Source: Ulvibacter litoralis
Lineage (GTDB): Bacteria > Bacteroidota > Bacteroidia > Flavobacteriales > Flavobacteriaceae
Length of the DNA stretch: 64,000 nucleotides
Reading direction: 5' to 3'
Assembly: GCF_900102055.1 (NCBI RefSeq)
Contig: NZ_FNBA01000002.1
Coordinates: 62,001-126,000, forward strand
The notes beneath the pieces are model-generated. The model saw nothing but the letters and a program-made list of their open reading frames with translations. It was not told the origin of the DNA and ran no database searches. Numbering within the stretch: position 1 is the stretch's first letter; each line of letters begins with the position of its first letter. The translations under genes and the position numbers were made by a program. This document shows positions 34,492 to 43,813 of this stretch, piece after piece.

Positions 34492-35685
34492 TTAGAGGTG
34501 TGTATTTTTAGATACTTCTTCAAATACTTCCGTCAATATGGCACAACCTTCTGCAATTTCTTCTTCTGAAATGGTTAAAGGAGGCGTGATACGAATGGCA
34601 CGACCTTCAAAAAGGAGCCAAAATAAGATCAATCCTCTTTCTTTGCATTGTAGTATTACTTCTGAAGCAATTTCCGCAGAATCCATAATGAGTGCCAGCA
34701 TCAATCCTTTTCCGCGGATTTCTTTAATTAGTGGGTGTGTTAGTTTTTTTCTGAAGTATTGTTCTTTCTGAAGCGTTTGCAGAATCAAATCAGTTTCGGT
34801 AATTTCTTGCAAGGTTGTGAGTGCTGCGGCAGCAATCACTGGATTTCCGCCAAAAGTGGTAATGTGCCCTAATTTTGGATTGTCTTGTAACAATGTCATA
34901 AGTCCTTCTGAAGCTGTAAAAGCACCAATCGGCATGCCGCCTCCCATTCCTTTTCCCATCACCAATATGTCGGGAACTATGTCAAAATGTTGAAATCCGA
35001 AGAGTTTTCCGGTACGACCAAATCCTGGCTGAATTTCATCTAAAATAAGCAAAGCGCCTACCGACTCACATTTTTCTTTTACCTTTTTCAAATAATCATT
35101 CTCAGGAAAAATAAATCCCGCGCCTCCTTGAATGGTTTCTAAAATAACACCCGCCGTTTTAGTAGTGATCTTGTCTAAATCTTCTACCGAATTAAACTGA
35201 ATAGGGTGGCACTCTGGAACCAAAGGTTTGAAAGCATTTTTACGTTCTTCAAAGCCCATCACGCTCATCGATCCCATGGTGTTTCCGTGGTATGCGTGAT
35301 TTGCATACAATAACTCCGTTCTTCCTGTCGCTCTTCGCGCTAACTTTAAAGCGCCTTCAATGGCTTCAGTACCACTATTAACTAGGTAGGTAGTTTGTAA
35401 ACTTTCGGGTAATTTACTTGCGAGCAATTTTGTTAAAGCAACTGCGGGTCCTTGAATGTATTCACCATAGACCATCACGTGCAAATACGAGTCTAATTGC
35501 GCTTTGGTAGCGTTTACAACTCGTGGATGACAATGTCCTAAAGTGCAAGCTGAAACGCCAGCCACAAAATCTAAGTGTTTTTTTCCGTCTGTGGTATAAA
35601 TATAACTCCCTTTGGCGTGCGATACTTCGAGCGCTAAAGGATGCGGACTGGTTTGTGTTTGGTATTTGAAAAAATCATCTTTCAT
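34492..35685 (-). CDS. Aspartate aminotransferase family protein (class III PLP-dependent)
   Basis: 397-residue PLP-dependent transaminase of the ornithine / acetylornithine group. Motifs: GKKHLDFVAGVSACTLGHCH near 34-53, NSGTEAIEGALKLARR near 103, LILDEIQPGFGRTGKLFGFQ near 214-233 (PLP-ring Asp) and DILVMGKGMGGGMPIGAF near 238 (Schiff-base Lys). Substrate cannot be fixed: acetylornithine, ornithine and gamma-aminobutyrate all occur in this group. It lies 23 bp downstream of the OstA-like gene and is probably the last gene of the relA-fur-purA-ostA unit. Confidence 0.9.
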   Translation of the reverse strand: MKDDFFKYQTQTSPHPLALEVSHAKGSYIYTTDGKKHLDFVAGVSACTLGHCHPRVVNATKAQLDSYLHVMVYGEYIQGPAVALTKLLASKLPESLQTTYLVNSGTEAIEGALKLARRATGRTELLYANHAYHGNTMGSMSVMGFEERKNAFKPLVPECHPIQFNSVEDLDKITTKTAGVILETIQGGAGFIFPENDYLKKVKEKCESVGALLILDEIQPGFGRTGKLFGFQHFDIVPDILVMGKGMGGGMPIGAFTASEGLMTLLQDNPKLGHITTFGGNPVIAAAALTTLQEITETDLILQTLQKEQYFRKKLTHPLIKEIRGKGLMLALIMDSAEIASEVILQCKERGLILFWLLFEGRAIRITPPLTISEEEIAEGCAILTEVFEEVSKNTHL

Positions 35686-35708
35686 ACAATTAGAAAGGGA
35701 TTAGGTGT

Positions 35709-37481
35709 TTAGTTTTCTTTTTCTTCGGAATTTTCTTTCTTCGGAAGTATGCCGTCGCTGTTTTCGTCTGAATCGCGCGTTAATGGCTTGGGGTCGTCAG
35801 GGTTGTTCTGAAAGTTTTTCGGACCTAATTTTGAAGCTTCAGGAATGTTTAGTTCATCTTCAGGAATGTCTTCAAAAAATTCACCTTCATCTTCAGGTAA
35901 TTGAATTCCTTGTATCTTCGGAAGTATTGGCGCAGGTTTTCCTTTAAATAAATCCTCTTTCCGAAGCAAACGTTCGTCACCTCTCCATTGAAAACCTGTT
36001 AGTTTCCGAGCATTTTCAGGAAACTTTGAAGGGGGATAGACTTTTCCGTCAGCTTGTTTTATAAATCGAATTCCAGAAATTTTCTGTTGCTCCAAATACA
36101 TTTGAATGGAACTAGATGTTGTGTTATTTATGCCTACCAATTCGTTTTCCTCGTTTCGTGAATAGTAAATGACTTCTGCATTTTTATTGATATTCACGGT
36201 GTCTAACTCGTTATTGGTAAACAAACCGATAAGACGTTCTCCTTTTACTTGATTGTAGCCTAAACTGTCTTTCTGAACCAAAAAAGCATTGTTGAATACT
36301 TTTAAAGTATCTAGTTTTTCAGTTTTTGTATCTGATAAAATATGAATGGTATCACCTGTCATTTGGTTTTCACCAGCCCAAAGTACAGGTTCTCGAAGTA
36401 GTTTCGTAATCCCAGATTTTTGATACACATAAATAGAATCACATTTTCCACTTGTAGGCTCTTCACCTGGAGCTCCTTGCTTGAATAAACGCGCTCTGTG
36501 AAACCCTTTTATCACTCTATTTTCAGGTTTTCCTGTTACTTGTAGCGTATCTGCGTGTACGTAAATGGAGTCGTTGTCTCTTAATGTAATTGCCACTGCT
36601 CGTTTGGTGATAAAAAGAGAATCTTTGGCTCTAAACACTTCCGCGTAATGGCCTTTGATCAAACTTTTGTTTACCGTATCTAACACTCTAATGTTATTGG
36701 TAGCGGAGGCAAAGCTTCGATTTCGATCAAAATAAATACTGTCTCCGTATAAAATTCTGTTGTTGTAATCTACTCGTGAATTTTTTACAAAATAACCGTT
36801 GTCGTTTCTAGTGTCGTAATACCCACGCTCGCAATATACCGTGCTAGTTTCGCTTACAATGGTCGATTCTCCGTATAAATAAGCAGCACCCGTTTCAGAA
36901 TAAAAATCTAATTGCTCTGAATTTACGGTATATTTTGGGTTTTTAATGACCACTTTAGATAAGAACTGGTACTTTTTACTATTTGCGTAGTAGCGTCCAA
37001 TTCGGCTAGTTAAAGTACTAGCCGTATCGCGAACTGTCCCGCCGGTTCGGTAATAGGCTTGTTGTTTGATACGATCAAAATAAAGGGTGTCTGTTTTTAG
37101 CGTGGTTTGCGGATTCTTCATTACAACTTCACCACTGGCAAAAGCAAATTGTGTGTTTCCGTTGTATTCGGCGTACTTGCTATTCATTTGAACGGTATCT
37201 CCTTGTGCAATGCGAACGCTTCCGTAGGCTTTTACAAAGTTGTCTTTGAGATACACGTAGGCTTGATCGCACCACATTTCAACCCCTTCATGAACAATGT
37301 ATACCTGTCCATCAGCATCTTTGGTATAGATAATCGCGTCTGGTAATTCGGGTTTAATTTCTAGGTATCCAGATTTGATGTCCACTTTTTGCTTCAGCGT
37401 ATCTTGCTGTGCATGAAGAACACTTCCGAAGAGAATAAAAAAAAGAAGCACAGACTTAGTCGTTAAGACATTGCTTAACAT
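35709..37481 (-). CDS. OstA-like / LptA-domain protein
   Basis: About 590 residues with a signal peptide (LLFFILFGSVLHAQ) and long OstA/LptA-like beta-jellyroll repeats such as QMNSKYAEYNGNTQFAFASG and NPQTTLKTDTLYFDR, the fold used to carry LPS across the periplasm. The family is typical of Bacteroidetes and may act in LPS or lipoprotein traffic; I infer this by fold only. The C-terminal ~110 residues are Pro/Glu/Asp rich and disordered. The frame also has a TTG at 37517, but the ATG at 37481 gives a proper signal peptide. Four octamer copies cluster at 35723-35967. Confidence 0.82.
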   Translation of the reverse strand: MLSNVLTTKSVLLFFILFGSVLHAQQDTLKQKVDIKSGYLEIKPELPDAIIYTKDADGQVYIVHEGVEMWCDQAYVYLKDNFVKAYGSVRIAQGDTVQMNSKYAEYNGNTQFAFASGEVVMKNPQTTLKTDTLYFDRIKQQAYYRTGGTVRDTASTLTSRIGRYYANSKKYQFLSKVVIKNPKYTVNSEQLDFYSETGAAYLYGESTIVSETSTVYCERGYYDTRNDNGYFVKNSRVDYNNRILYGDSIYFDRNRSFASATNNIRVLDTVNKSLIKGHYAEVFRAKDSLFITKRAVAITLRDNDSIYVHADTLQVTGKPENRVIKGFHRARLFKQGAPGEEPTSGKCDSIYVYQKSGITKLLREPVLWAGENQMTGDTIHILSDTKTEKLDTLKVFNNAFLVQKDSLGYNQVKGERLIGLFTNNELDTVNINKNAEVIYYSRNEENELVGINNTTSSSIQMYLEQQKISGIRFIKQADGKVYPPSKFPENARKLTGFQWRGDERLLRKEDLFKGKPAPILPKIQGIQLPEDEGEFFEDIPEDELNIPEASKLGPKNFQNNPDDPKPLTRDSDENSDGILPKKENSEEKEN

Positions 37482-37529
37482 CCTACGAAAGGTGCTTCTG
37501 TTTTTATATAGTTTCAAAAAATATGTTGT

Positions 37530-38801
37530 TTACCTATGTATCGTCTGTTTTCTGTCTGGTCCAACAGAAACAACTTTGATAGGAATTTCCAATTCTTTTT
37601 CTAAAAATGCGATGTATTCGTTTAGTTCCTTTGGAAACTGACTTGGATCGGTCATTTTAGTTAAATCTTCTTTCCAACATTTGAAAGACGTGTAGATAGG
37701 AGTTACATTTTCCGGTTCAATATTGTACGGTAAATGCTTGATAGTTTCTCCTTTGTATTTGTAAGCTGTACAAACCTCAAGACTGTCGAATCCAGAAAGA
37801 ACATCGCCTTTCATCATCATAAGTTGTGTGACTCCATTTACTTCGCACGTATATTTTAAAGCAACAAGATCTAACCAACCGCAACGTCTCGGACGTCCGG
37901 TTACAGCTCCAAATTCACGTCCTACGTTCGCCATTTCCAAACCTACTTCATCAAAAAGTTCAGTAGGGAAGGGGCCAGAACCCACGCGTGTTGTGTATGC
38001 TTTAAAGATTCCGAATACGTCTTTTACTTTGTTCGGAGCGATTCCTAAACCTGTACAAGCACCAGCGGCAGTTGTATTTGAAGAGGTTACAAATGGATAC
38101 GTTCCAAAGTCGATATCTAATAAAGATCCTTGTGCACCTTCCGCTAAAATAGTTTTACCTGCTTTAATGGCTTGGTTTAAGTATTCTTCACTGTCTATAA
38201 AAGTTAATTCTTTCAGTGTTTTTACCGCTTCAAAGAATTCAACTTCCATTTCTTCTAAATCGTACTGCACGTCAACATTGTAAAAAGCAATCATCGCTTC
38301 ATGCTTGTTGGCTAAGCTTCTGTATTTTTCTTTCCAGTTTGGAAGTTCTAAATCACCAACACGAATACCATTTCGACCGGTTTTGTCCATGTATGTTGGG
38401 CCAATTCCTTTTAACGTAGAACCAATTTTGGCTTTTCCTTTGGAAGCTTCCGAAGCAGCATCAAGAAGTCTGTGCGTAGGTAAAATTAAATGAGCCTTTC
38501 TAGAAATAATAAGTTTGGCTTTGTAGTCAATTTTAAATTGCTCTAAACCTTCTAATTCTTTTACAAAAACAACAGGATCTATTACCACACCATTACCAAT
38601 TACATTGATTGATTTTTCGTGAAATATTCCAGAAGGGATTGTTCTTAAAACGTGTTTTATTCCGTCAAATTCAAGTGTATGACCAGCATTTGGTCCGCCT
38701 TGAAAACGCGCGATTATATCATAGTTTTTTGTTAGAACATCGACGATTTTTCCTTTTCCTTCGTCGCCCCATTGTAATCCAAGTAGTAAGTCTACTGCCA
38801 T
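37530..38801 (-). CDS. purA: Adenylosuccinate synthase
   Basis: GTP-dependent conversion of IMP and aspartate to adenylosuccinate, the committed step to AMP. 423 residues, full length: LLGLQWGDEGKGK near 6-18 (P-loop), GGPNAGHT near 35, IGSTLKGIGPTYMDK near 126, LLDIDFGTYPFVTSSNTTA near 230 and TGRPRRCGWLDL near 302. It sits 6 bp after the Fur-family gene and downstream of relA, whose alarmone is a known competitive inhibitor of PurA. Confidence 0.97.
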   Translation of the reverse strand: MAVDLLLGLQWGDEGKGKIVDVLTKNYDIIARFQGGPNAGHTLEFDGIKHVLRTIPSGIFHEKSINVIGNGVVIDPVVFVKELEGLEQFKIDYKAKLIISRKAHLILPTHRLLDAASEASKGKAKIGSTLKGIGPTYMDKTGRNGIRVGDLELPNWKEKYRSLANKHEAMIAFYNVDVQYDLEEMEVEFFEAVKTLKELTFIDSEEYLNQAIKAGKTILAEGAQGSLLDIDFGTYPFVTSSNTTAAGACTGLGIAPNKVKDVFGIFKAYTTRVGSGPFPTELFDEVGLEMANVGREFGAVTGRPRRCGWLDLVALKYTCEVNGVTQLMMMKGDVLSGFDSLEVCTAYKYKGETIKHLPYNIEPENVTPIYTSFKCWKEDLTKMTDPSQFPKELNEYIAFLEKELEIPIKVVSVGPDRKQTIHR

Positions 38802-38807
38802 AGTATG

Positions 38808-39275
38808 TTAAGAGTTTTCCTGATTAGTTTCAGGCGTTTTTTTATTTCCGTAGAAATATAAAGAATGGTTTGTAATTTCTATATCGAAAACTTCTTCGAT
38901 TGTTTTTTTGATTGTTTGAATACGAGGATCACAGAATTCAATAACTTCTCCATTGGAGAGAATGACGTGATCGTGTTGTTTATCGAAATATGACTTTTCG
39001 TAATGTGCCTGACTTTGCCCAAACTGATGTTTGCGAACCAAACGGCATTCGAGTAGTAATTCGATAGTATTGTAAAGAGTAGCACGACTTACGCGGTAGT
39101 TTTTGTTCTTCATATTGGTATACAAAGACTCAATGTCGAAATGATCGTCGTGATCGTATATTTCTTGAAGTATAGCGTAGCGTTCAGGTGTTTTACGGTG
39201 TCCTTTTTCTTCTAAGAATCCCGTAAATACATTCTTTACAATTGCCTGATTATTTATGTTTGTTTTTGAACTCAT
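38808..39275 (-). CDS. Fur family transcriptional regulator
   Basis: 155 residues. The winged-helix domain includes [20 protein letters not shown] near 26 and recognition helix [20 protein letters not shown] near 60-79; the metal-sensing C-terminal part has [20 protein letters not shown] near 94-113 with the HDH pair. The usual second CxxC of PerR/Zur is absent (only C-D-P near residue 115), so iron or manganese sensing is likelier than zinc. It is the first gene of fur-purA-ostA-aminotransferase and has its own -7 box in the 24-bp gap after relA. Confidence 0.92.
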   Translation of the reverse strand: MSSKTNINNQAIVKNVFTGFLEEKGHRKTPERYAILQEIYDHDDHFDIESLYTNMKNKNYRVSRATLYNTIELLLECRLVRKHQFGQSQAHYEKSYFDKQHDHVILSNGEVIEFCDPRIQTIKKTIEEVFDIEITNHSLYFYGNKKTPETNQENS

Positions 39276-39285
39276 AGTAAAGGGC

Positions 39286-39293
39286 CAAAGTTA
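39286..39293 (-). promoter_or_regulatory. -7 box TAACTTTG in front of the Fur-family gene
   Basis: Exact TAnnTTTG match on the minus strand, 10 nt before the ATG at 39275 and just after the relA stop. It may give the fur-purA part of the unit independent expression. Confidence 0.55.
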
Positions 39294-39299
39294 CTCAAT

Positions 39300-41510
39300 T
39301 TATATTCTTGTAACTTTATCAATTCCGTTTATTTTTTTAATGTTTTGAACCAAGTTATCAAGAATCCCTTTATTTTTTACAACCACAATAATTTTTCCTG
39401 TAAAAACGCCGTCGTTACTGTCAAAATGAACGCTCTTCATATCAATATTTAAATTGCTCGAAATAACTTTTGTAACTCCGTTTACCAATCCTATTTTGTC
39501 AATTCCAGAAATGCGTAATTCTGCTTTAAACTCTCGTTGTGTAGAATCTATCCATTTTGCAGGCATGATTCGATAGCTGTAATTGCTTTGTAATTGGATG
39601 GCATTAGGACAGTTTTGTTTGTGTACTTTAATACCTTCATTTACGGTAATAAACCCGAAAACATCATCCCCAGGAATAGGGTTACAGCAGTTCGCCATTT
39701 TATAGTCTAGCTTTTCCTCTTCCTTTCCAAAGACTAATTGATCATACTTTTCGGTAATCTCATCTCTATTTACCTCCTCTTGATTGGCAGGTTTTCGGAT
39801 TCGATTTTTAAAGAACGTCATCAAAGCATTGCTTCTCGAGGCAGCAAATTCTTTTAACTTCGGATTGTCAATAATTCCTGCACCGACACGATAAAATAAA
39901 TCCAAACTGGTTTTTACTTTAAAAAAGACCACCAATTGATTCACCGTTTTTTCGTCCAGTGCAATTTTTAAGGATTTTAATTTCCGCGTTAAAATTACTT
40001 TTCCTTCTTCTGCAATTTGCTTCTTTTCATCTTTTAACGATGATTTTATTTTAGAACGGGCTCTAGCAGAATTGGCATAATCTAACCAGTTAGCAGAAGG
40101 TTTGGCTTTGTCTGAGGTAATAACCTCTACCTGGTCACCACTTTTCAGCTCATTGCTTAGTGGAACTAATTTTCCATTTACTTTGGTGCCTCGCGTATGT
40201 AGTCCAATTTCGGTATGAATATGAAACGCAAAATCTAAAGCAGTAGAACCCTTTGGAAGGGAGTACAAATCTCCTTTTGGCGTAAATATAAAAATCTCTT
40301 TGGCGTAGAGATTGAGTTTAAACTCTTCTACAAAATCGATGGCGCTAATGTCCGAGTTTTCTAGGGTGTCTTGAAGCTTGTTCAGCCACGATTCTAAGCC
40401 ACCATCGTCTGTGTCTTTTTCTTTGTTTTTATATTTGTAGTGCGCTGCAAATCCTTTTTCAGCGATTTCGTTCATGCGTTCACTTCGTATTTGTACTTCA
40501 ACCCAGCGACCTTTTGGTCCCATAACGGTGATGTGTAACGCTTCATACCCTGTCGATTTTGGTGACGAAATCCAGTCGCGCAATCGAATGGGGTTAGGCC
40601 GAAAGTGATCGGTTACAATCGAATAGATTTTCCAAGCAATAAATTTCTCGTTTTCGCGATCACTCTTGTAGATGATTCGAACGGCAAATTTGTCGTATAC
40701 TTCGTCAAACGTAACGGTTTGAGCCAACATTTTTCGTCGAATAGAAAAAATAGATTTCGGACGTCCTTTTATTTCATAGTTTAGTTTTTCCTCGTCTAAA
40801 GTGTCTCTTATTGTTTTCGAAAAGGCTTCAATATAGGCGTCTTGCTCTTCTTTACTTTCTTTTATTTTGCTTAAAATATCATCGTAAATTTCAGGTTCTG
40901 TATATTTTAACCCTAAGTCTTCTAATTGTGTTTTAATGTTGTACAGACCAATTCGGTGTGCTAAAGGGGCATAGATGTACAATGTTTCCGAAGCAATTTT
41001 AACCTGCTTATAGGCGGGCATCGAGTCCATTGTTTGCATATTATGCAGACGGTCTGCAATTTTGATGATAATTACCCGAACATCTTCATTCAGCGTAAGT
41101 AGCATTTTTCGGAAGTTTTCTGCTTGTAACGAAACTTCGCCGTCGTACGGCATGTTTTCAATCTTGGTTAATCCGTCAACAATTCGAGCAACGGTCTCTC
41201 CAAACATACGTTCAATGTCGTTGAGGGTATAAGAGGTGTCTTCCACCACATCGTGTAGTAGGGCAGCAGCAATAGAAGTTGCGTCCAAGCCAATTTCTGA
41301 AGCGACTATTTTCGCTACAGCAATGGGATGAAATATGTATGCCTCACCAGATTTTCGGCGTTGCTCTTTGTGTGCATCTACCGCAACGTCGAAAGCACTT
41401 CGGATTAGTTTTTTGTCATCTGCAGAAAGCGTACGATAACTAATCTTTAGTAGCTCTTTGTATTGCTTGGTGATTTGCTTGTTCTCTTTTTCTAGGGCTT
41501 CCTCTGTCAT
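39300..41510 (-). CDS. Bifunctional (p)ppGpp synthetase/hydrolase, RelA/SpoT family
   Basis: 736-residue alarmone enzyme. Domains in order: HD hydrolase with HPIAVAKIVA near 61 and ALLHDVVEDTSY near 83-94 (His-Asp intact, so hydrolysis is likely active); synthetase near 230-370 with RLRDWISSPKSTGYEALHIT; TGS near 400-465 with FIFTPKGDLYSLPKGSTALD; a helical/zinc-finger region with CCNPIPGDDVFGFI; and a C-terminal ACT domain (FTGKIIVVVKNKGILDNL). It is a long Rel, probably the sole one. The next genes in the same direction are the fur-purA unit. Confidence 0.94.
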   Translation of the reverse strand: MTEEALEKENKQITKQYKELLKISYRTLSADDKKLIRSAFDVAVDAHKEQRRKSGEAYIFHPIAVAKIVASEIGLDATSIAAALLHDVVEDTSYTLNDIERMFGETVARIVDGLTKIENMPYDGEVSLQAENFRKMLLTLNEDVRVIIIKIADRLHNMQTMDSMPAYKQVKIASETLYIYAPLAHRIGLYNIKTQLEDLGLKYTEPEIYDDILSKIKESKEEQDAYIEAFSKTIRDTLDEEKLNYEIKGRPKSIFSIRRKMLAQTVTFDEVYDKFAVRIIYKSDRENEKFIAWKIYSIVTDHFRPNPIRLRDWISSPKSTGYEALHITVMGPKGRWVEVQIRSERMNEIAEKGFAAHYKYKNKEKDTDDGGLESWLNKLQDTLENSDISAIDFVEEFKLNLYAKEIFIFTPKGDLYSLPKGSTALDFAFHIHTEIGLHTRGTKVNGKLVPLSNELKSGDQVEVITSDKAKPSANWLDYANSARARSKIKSSLKDEKKQIAEEGKVILTRKLKSLKIALDEKTVNQLVVFFKVKTSLDLFYRVGAGIIDNPKLKEFAASRSNALMTFFKNRIRKPANQEEVNRDEITEKYDQLVFGKEEEKLDYKMANCCNPIPGDDVFGFITVNEGIKVHKQNCPNAIQLQSNYSYRIMPAKWIDSTQREFKAELRISGIDKIGLVNGVTKVISSNLNIDMKSVHFDSNDGVFTGKIIVVVKNKGILDNLVQNIKKINGIDKVTRI

Positions 41511-41584
41511 AACTCTAAAGTACTACTTCAATATATAAGATGCAACAATATTTACACCTATTACAAACTAAAATAGCAGGTGAG

Positions 41585-42829
41585 TTATTTGACCGTATTT
41601 CGTTCTAAGTTTTGAAAGCGCTGCAACAGCGTAGGATGTGAGTAGTGCGCAAAAACGTATGCTGGGTGTGGCGTAAGATTACTCAAGCTGTTTTTTGAGA
41701 GTTTTTTTAATGCTGAAACTAACGGCGCTCCACTAAATGTGGTTTTGGCATAATTATCTGCTTGGTATTCAAACTTGCGAGAAAGGTAATTCATGATGAG
41801 GCTTGTAATCTCAGAAATAGGACTAAACAACACGCCAAATGCGATTAAACCAATGTGAAATGAAGGTTGTGATACGTTTAATGCTTCGGAAAGTGCCGAA
41901 TTACCCACAAACTGGGAAAGAATCCAGAATGTGAAACCAGTAGTGACGATAGAAGCTGCCAAGTTTATTAGGATATGGTTCTTTTTGTAGTGTCCTACTT
42001 CATGTGCTAATACGGCTACAATTTCATCTTCTTCCAAGTCGTTGATAAGGGTGTCGTATAAAGTCACTCTTTTTTCACTTCCGAAGCCAGAAAAATACGC
42101 ATTTGCCTTTGTGCTTCGTTTGGAACCATCAATGACAAAAATCTTATCAAGCGTAAAACCTACTTTTGAAGCATAGGTTTCAATTTTAGAACGCAAGGCG
42201 CCTTCTTCTAATGGGGATTGTTTGTTAAATAATGGAACTAGTAAACGCGCGTAAAATAAATTCATAAATAAGGTAAAGACAGTTACTAAGCCCCAAGCAT
42301 AAAGCCAAAAGTTAGTTCCTGCAGTTTCGTAAAACCAAACAATAACACTTAGCAGTAATCCGCCAATTACAATAAGCATTAGCCAACCCTTCAGTTTATC
42401 TATTATGAAGGTTTTTTTTGAAGTTTTATTGAAACCGTATTTTTCTTCAATGACAAAAGTGTGGTAAAAACTAAAAGGGGTACTTAAAATGTCGCTCGCC
42501 AGCATAATAATTCCGAAGAAAAGCAGGGCAACAACAATCGAATTTTCAGAAAAAGAACGCGCCAACGTGTCTACAAAAGCAAAGCCATCTAAAAAGAAAA
42601 ACGCCAGCGTAGCAACCAACGATATGGTTGATGTAAAGAAGGTAAAACGGTAATTTTCTTTTTTGTATTGTTGCGATTTTGTGTATTCCTCTTTGTTAAA
42701 AACATCTTTTAAAGCCTCCGGAATAGGGTCGTTATAGTGTTTTGCGTTTAAGAAATCGAGCAGTTTGTCAATTAAAAAACTGATGACTAGAATACCAATG
42801 ATGCTATAAAAAATGGTTTGTGGACTCAT
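41585..42829 (-). CDS. M48 family zinc metallopeptidase (Ste24/CAAX prenyl protease type)
   Basis: 414-residue integral membrane peptidase. There are about seven hydrophobic segments; the zinc site is VLAHEVGHYKKNHIL near 273-287 (HExxH) and the third ligand is in RKFEYQADNYAKTT near 350. This is the Ste24p arrangement, found in bacteria without prenylated CAAX proteins, where it probably acts in membrane-protein quality control (inference). Monocistronic: 74 bp from relA and 67 bp from the SpoU gene. Confidence 0.93.
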   Translation of the reverse strand: MSPQTIFYSIIGILVISFLIDKLLDFLNAKHYNDPIPEALKDVFNKEEYTKSQQYKKENYRFTFFTSTISLVATLAFFFLDGFAFVDTLARSFSENSIVVALLFFGIIMLASDILSTPFSFYHTFVIEEKYGFNKTSKKTFIIDKLKGWLMLIVIGGLLLSVIVWFYETAGTNFWLYAWGLVTVFTLFMNLFYARLLVPLFNKQSPLEEGALRSKIETYASKVGFTLDKIFVIDGSKRSTKANAYFSGFGSEKRVTLYDTLINDLEEDEIVAVLAHEVGHYKKNHILINLAASIVTTGFTFWILSQFVGNSALSEALNVSQPSFHIGLIAFGVLFSPISEITSLIMNYLSRKFEYQADNYAKTTFSGAPLVSALKKLSKNSLSNLTPHPAYVFAHYSHPTLLQRFQNLERNTVK

Positions 42830-42896
42830 ATAAATAATTAGTAATTGTTAATTTTTAGGTTCTACTTCTTGGAGAATTTTAGAATTGAACTAAATC

Positions 42897-43703
42897 TTAA
42901 TTAAAATCCCGTTGTCGTTTCGCTTCGAAGATAAGGATTCCTGCAGCTACAGAAACGTTCATGGAATCTATTTCGCCTTGCATCGGTATGTGTATGTTTT
43001 GAGTCGCCGCATCGCGCCACTCTTGCGATAAACCTGTAGACTCGGTTCCTACTATAATAGCGGTTGCTGTGGTGTAATCTAAAGTATGATAGGGTACAGA
43101 TTCTTGTAAAATAGCACTGTAAATATTGATATTGCGTTCTTTTAAAAATGCAATGATTTCTGTGGTGGTTCCTGTTGCTAACTGATTGGTAAAAAGACAA
43201 CCCACACTGCTTCGGATGATGTTCGGATTATAGAAATCTGTTTTCGGATTGGCAATGATAACAGCATCAACATGCGCGGCATCTGCCGTACGTAATATGG
43301 CACCAATATTTCCTGGCTTTTCAGGGGCTTCAGCAATAAGAATAAGCGCTGTTTCTGAAGGCAATTCTAACTCTTGTAATGATAATTCTTTCGTTTCAGC
43401 AATGGCTAAAAAACCTTCCGTAGTGGTTCGGTAGGCTACTTTTTGATAGACTTCCGAAGAAATTTCAATAAAATCGGCTTCAGAATTTGCTTGCTCTTTT
43501 AAACGAAACAAACTCTCTTCGGCAATAATATCCGAACAAAATAAAACTGTTTTTAGAAAGTAACCGCCTTTAAGTGCGAGTTCAATTTCACGTTGTCCTT
43601 CAATAACAAATAAACCACTTTTTTTTCGCTCTCTAGATTTCTCTTGAAGCTGAAGTAATTGTTTTACCAATGGGTTTTGAAGGCTTGAAATTTGTTTGTG
43701 CAT
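42897..43703 (-). CDS. TrmH/SpoU family RNA 2'-O-methyltransferase
   Basis: 268-residue SPOUT methyltransferase. The N-terminal RNA-binding part (SRERKKSGLFVIEGQREIEL) precedes the knotted domain with PEKPGNIGAILRTADAA near 134-150 (motif 1), AIIVGTESTGLSQEWRD near 213 (motif 2) and IPMQGEIDSMNVSVAAGIL near 236 (motif 3), the SAM site. Like RlmB or TrmH it probably methylates rRNA or tRNA ribose; the target cannot be called. A TAATTTTG -7 box is just 4 nt from the ATG. Confidence 0.92.
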   Translation of the reverse strand: MHKQISSLQNPLVKQLLQLQEKSRERKKSGLFVIEGQREIELALKGGYFLKTVLFCSDIIAEESLFRLKEQANSEADFIEISSEVYQKVAYRTTTEGFLAIAETKELSLQELELPSETALILIAEAPEKPGNIGAILRTADAAHVDAVIIANPKTDFYNPNIIRSSVGCLFTNQLATGTTTEIIAFLKERNINIYSAILQESVPYHTLDYTTATAIIVGTESTGLSQEWRDAATQNIHIPMQGEIDSMNVSVAAGILIFEAKRQRDFN

Positions 43704-43707
43704 TTGG

Positions 43708-43715
43708 CAAAATTA
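43708..43715 (-). promoter_or_regulatory. -7 box TAATTTTG, 4 nt before the SpoU start codon
   Basis: Exact TAnnTTTG match on the minus strand followed by CCAA and the ATG at 43703. Confidence 0.6.
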
Positions 43716-43813
43716 ATGAATTAGTGGTTACTTATTTCGTTTACAGAGCGATTTGTTCCTCAAATAATTGAAAAAAGCAATTGAATTTAATACCTTACCA
43801 AAAATACATAATC

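Noticed and set aside
38808-39275. Fur-family gene as a Zur (zinc) regulator
   Set aside because: The second CxxC pair expected for the structural zinc site is missing, so I leave the metal open.
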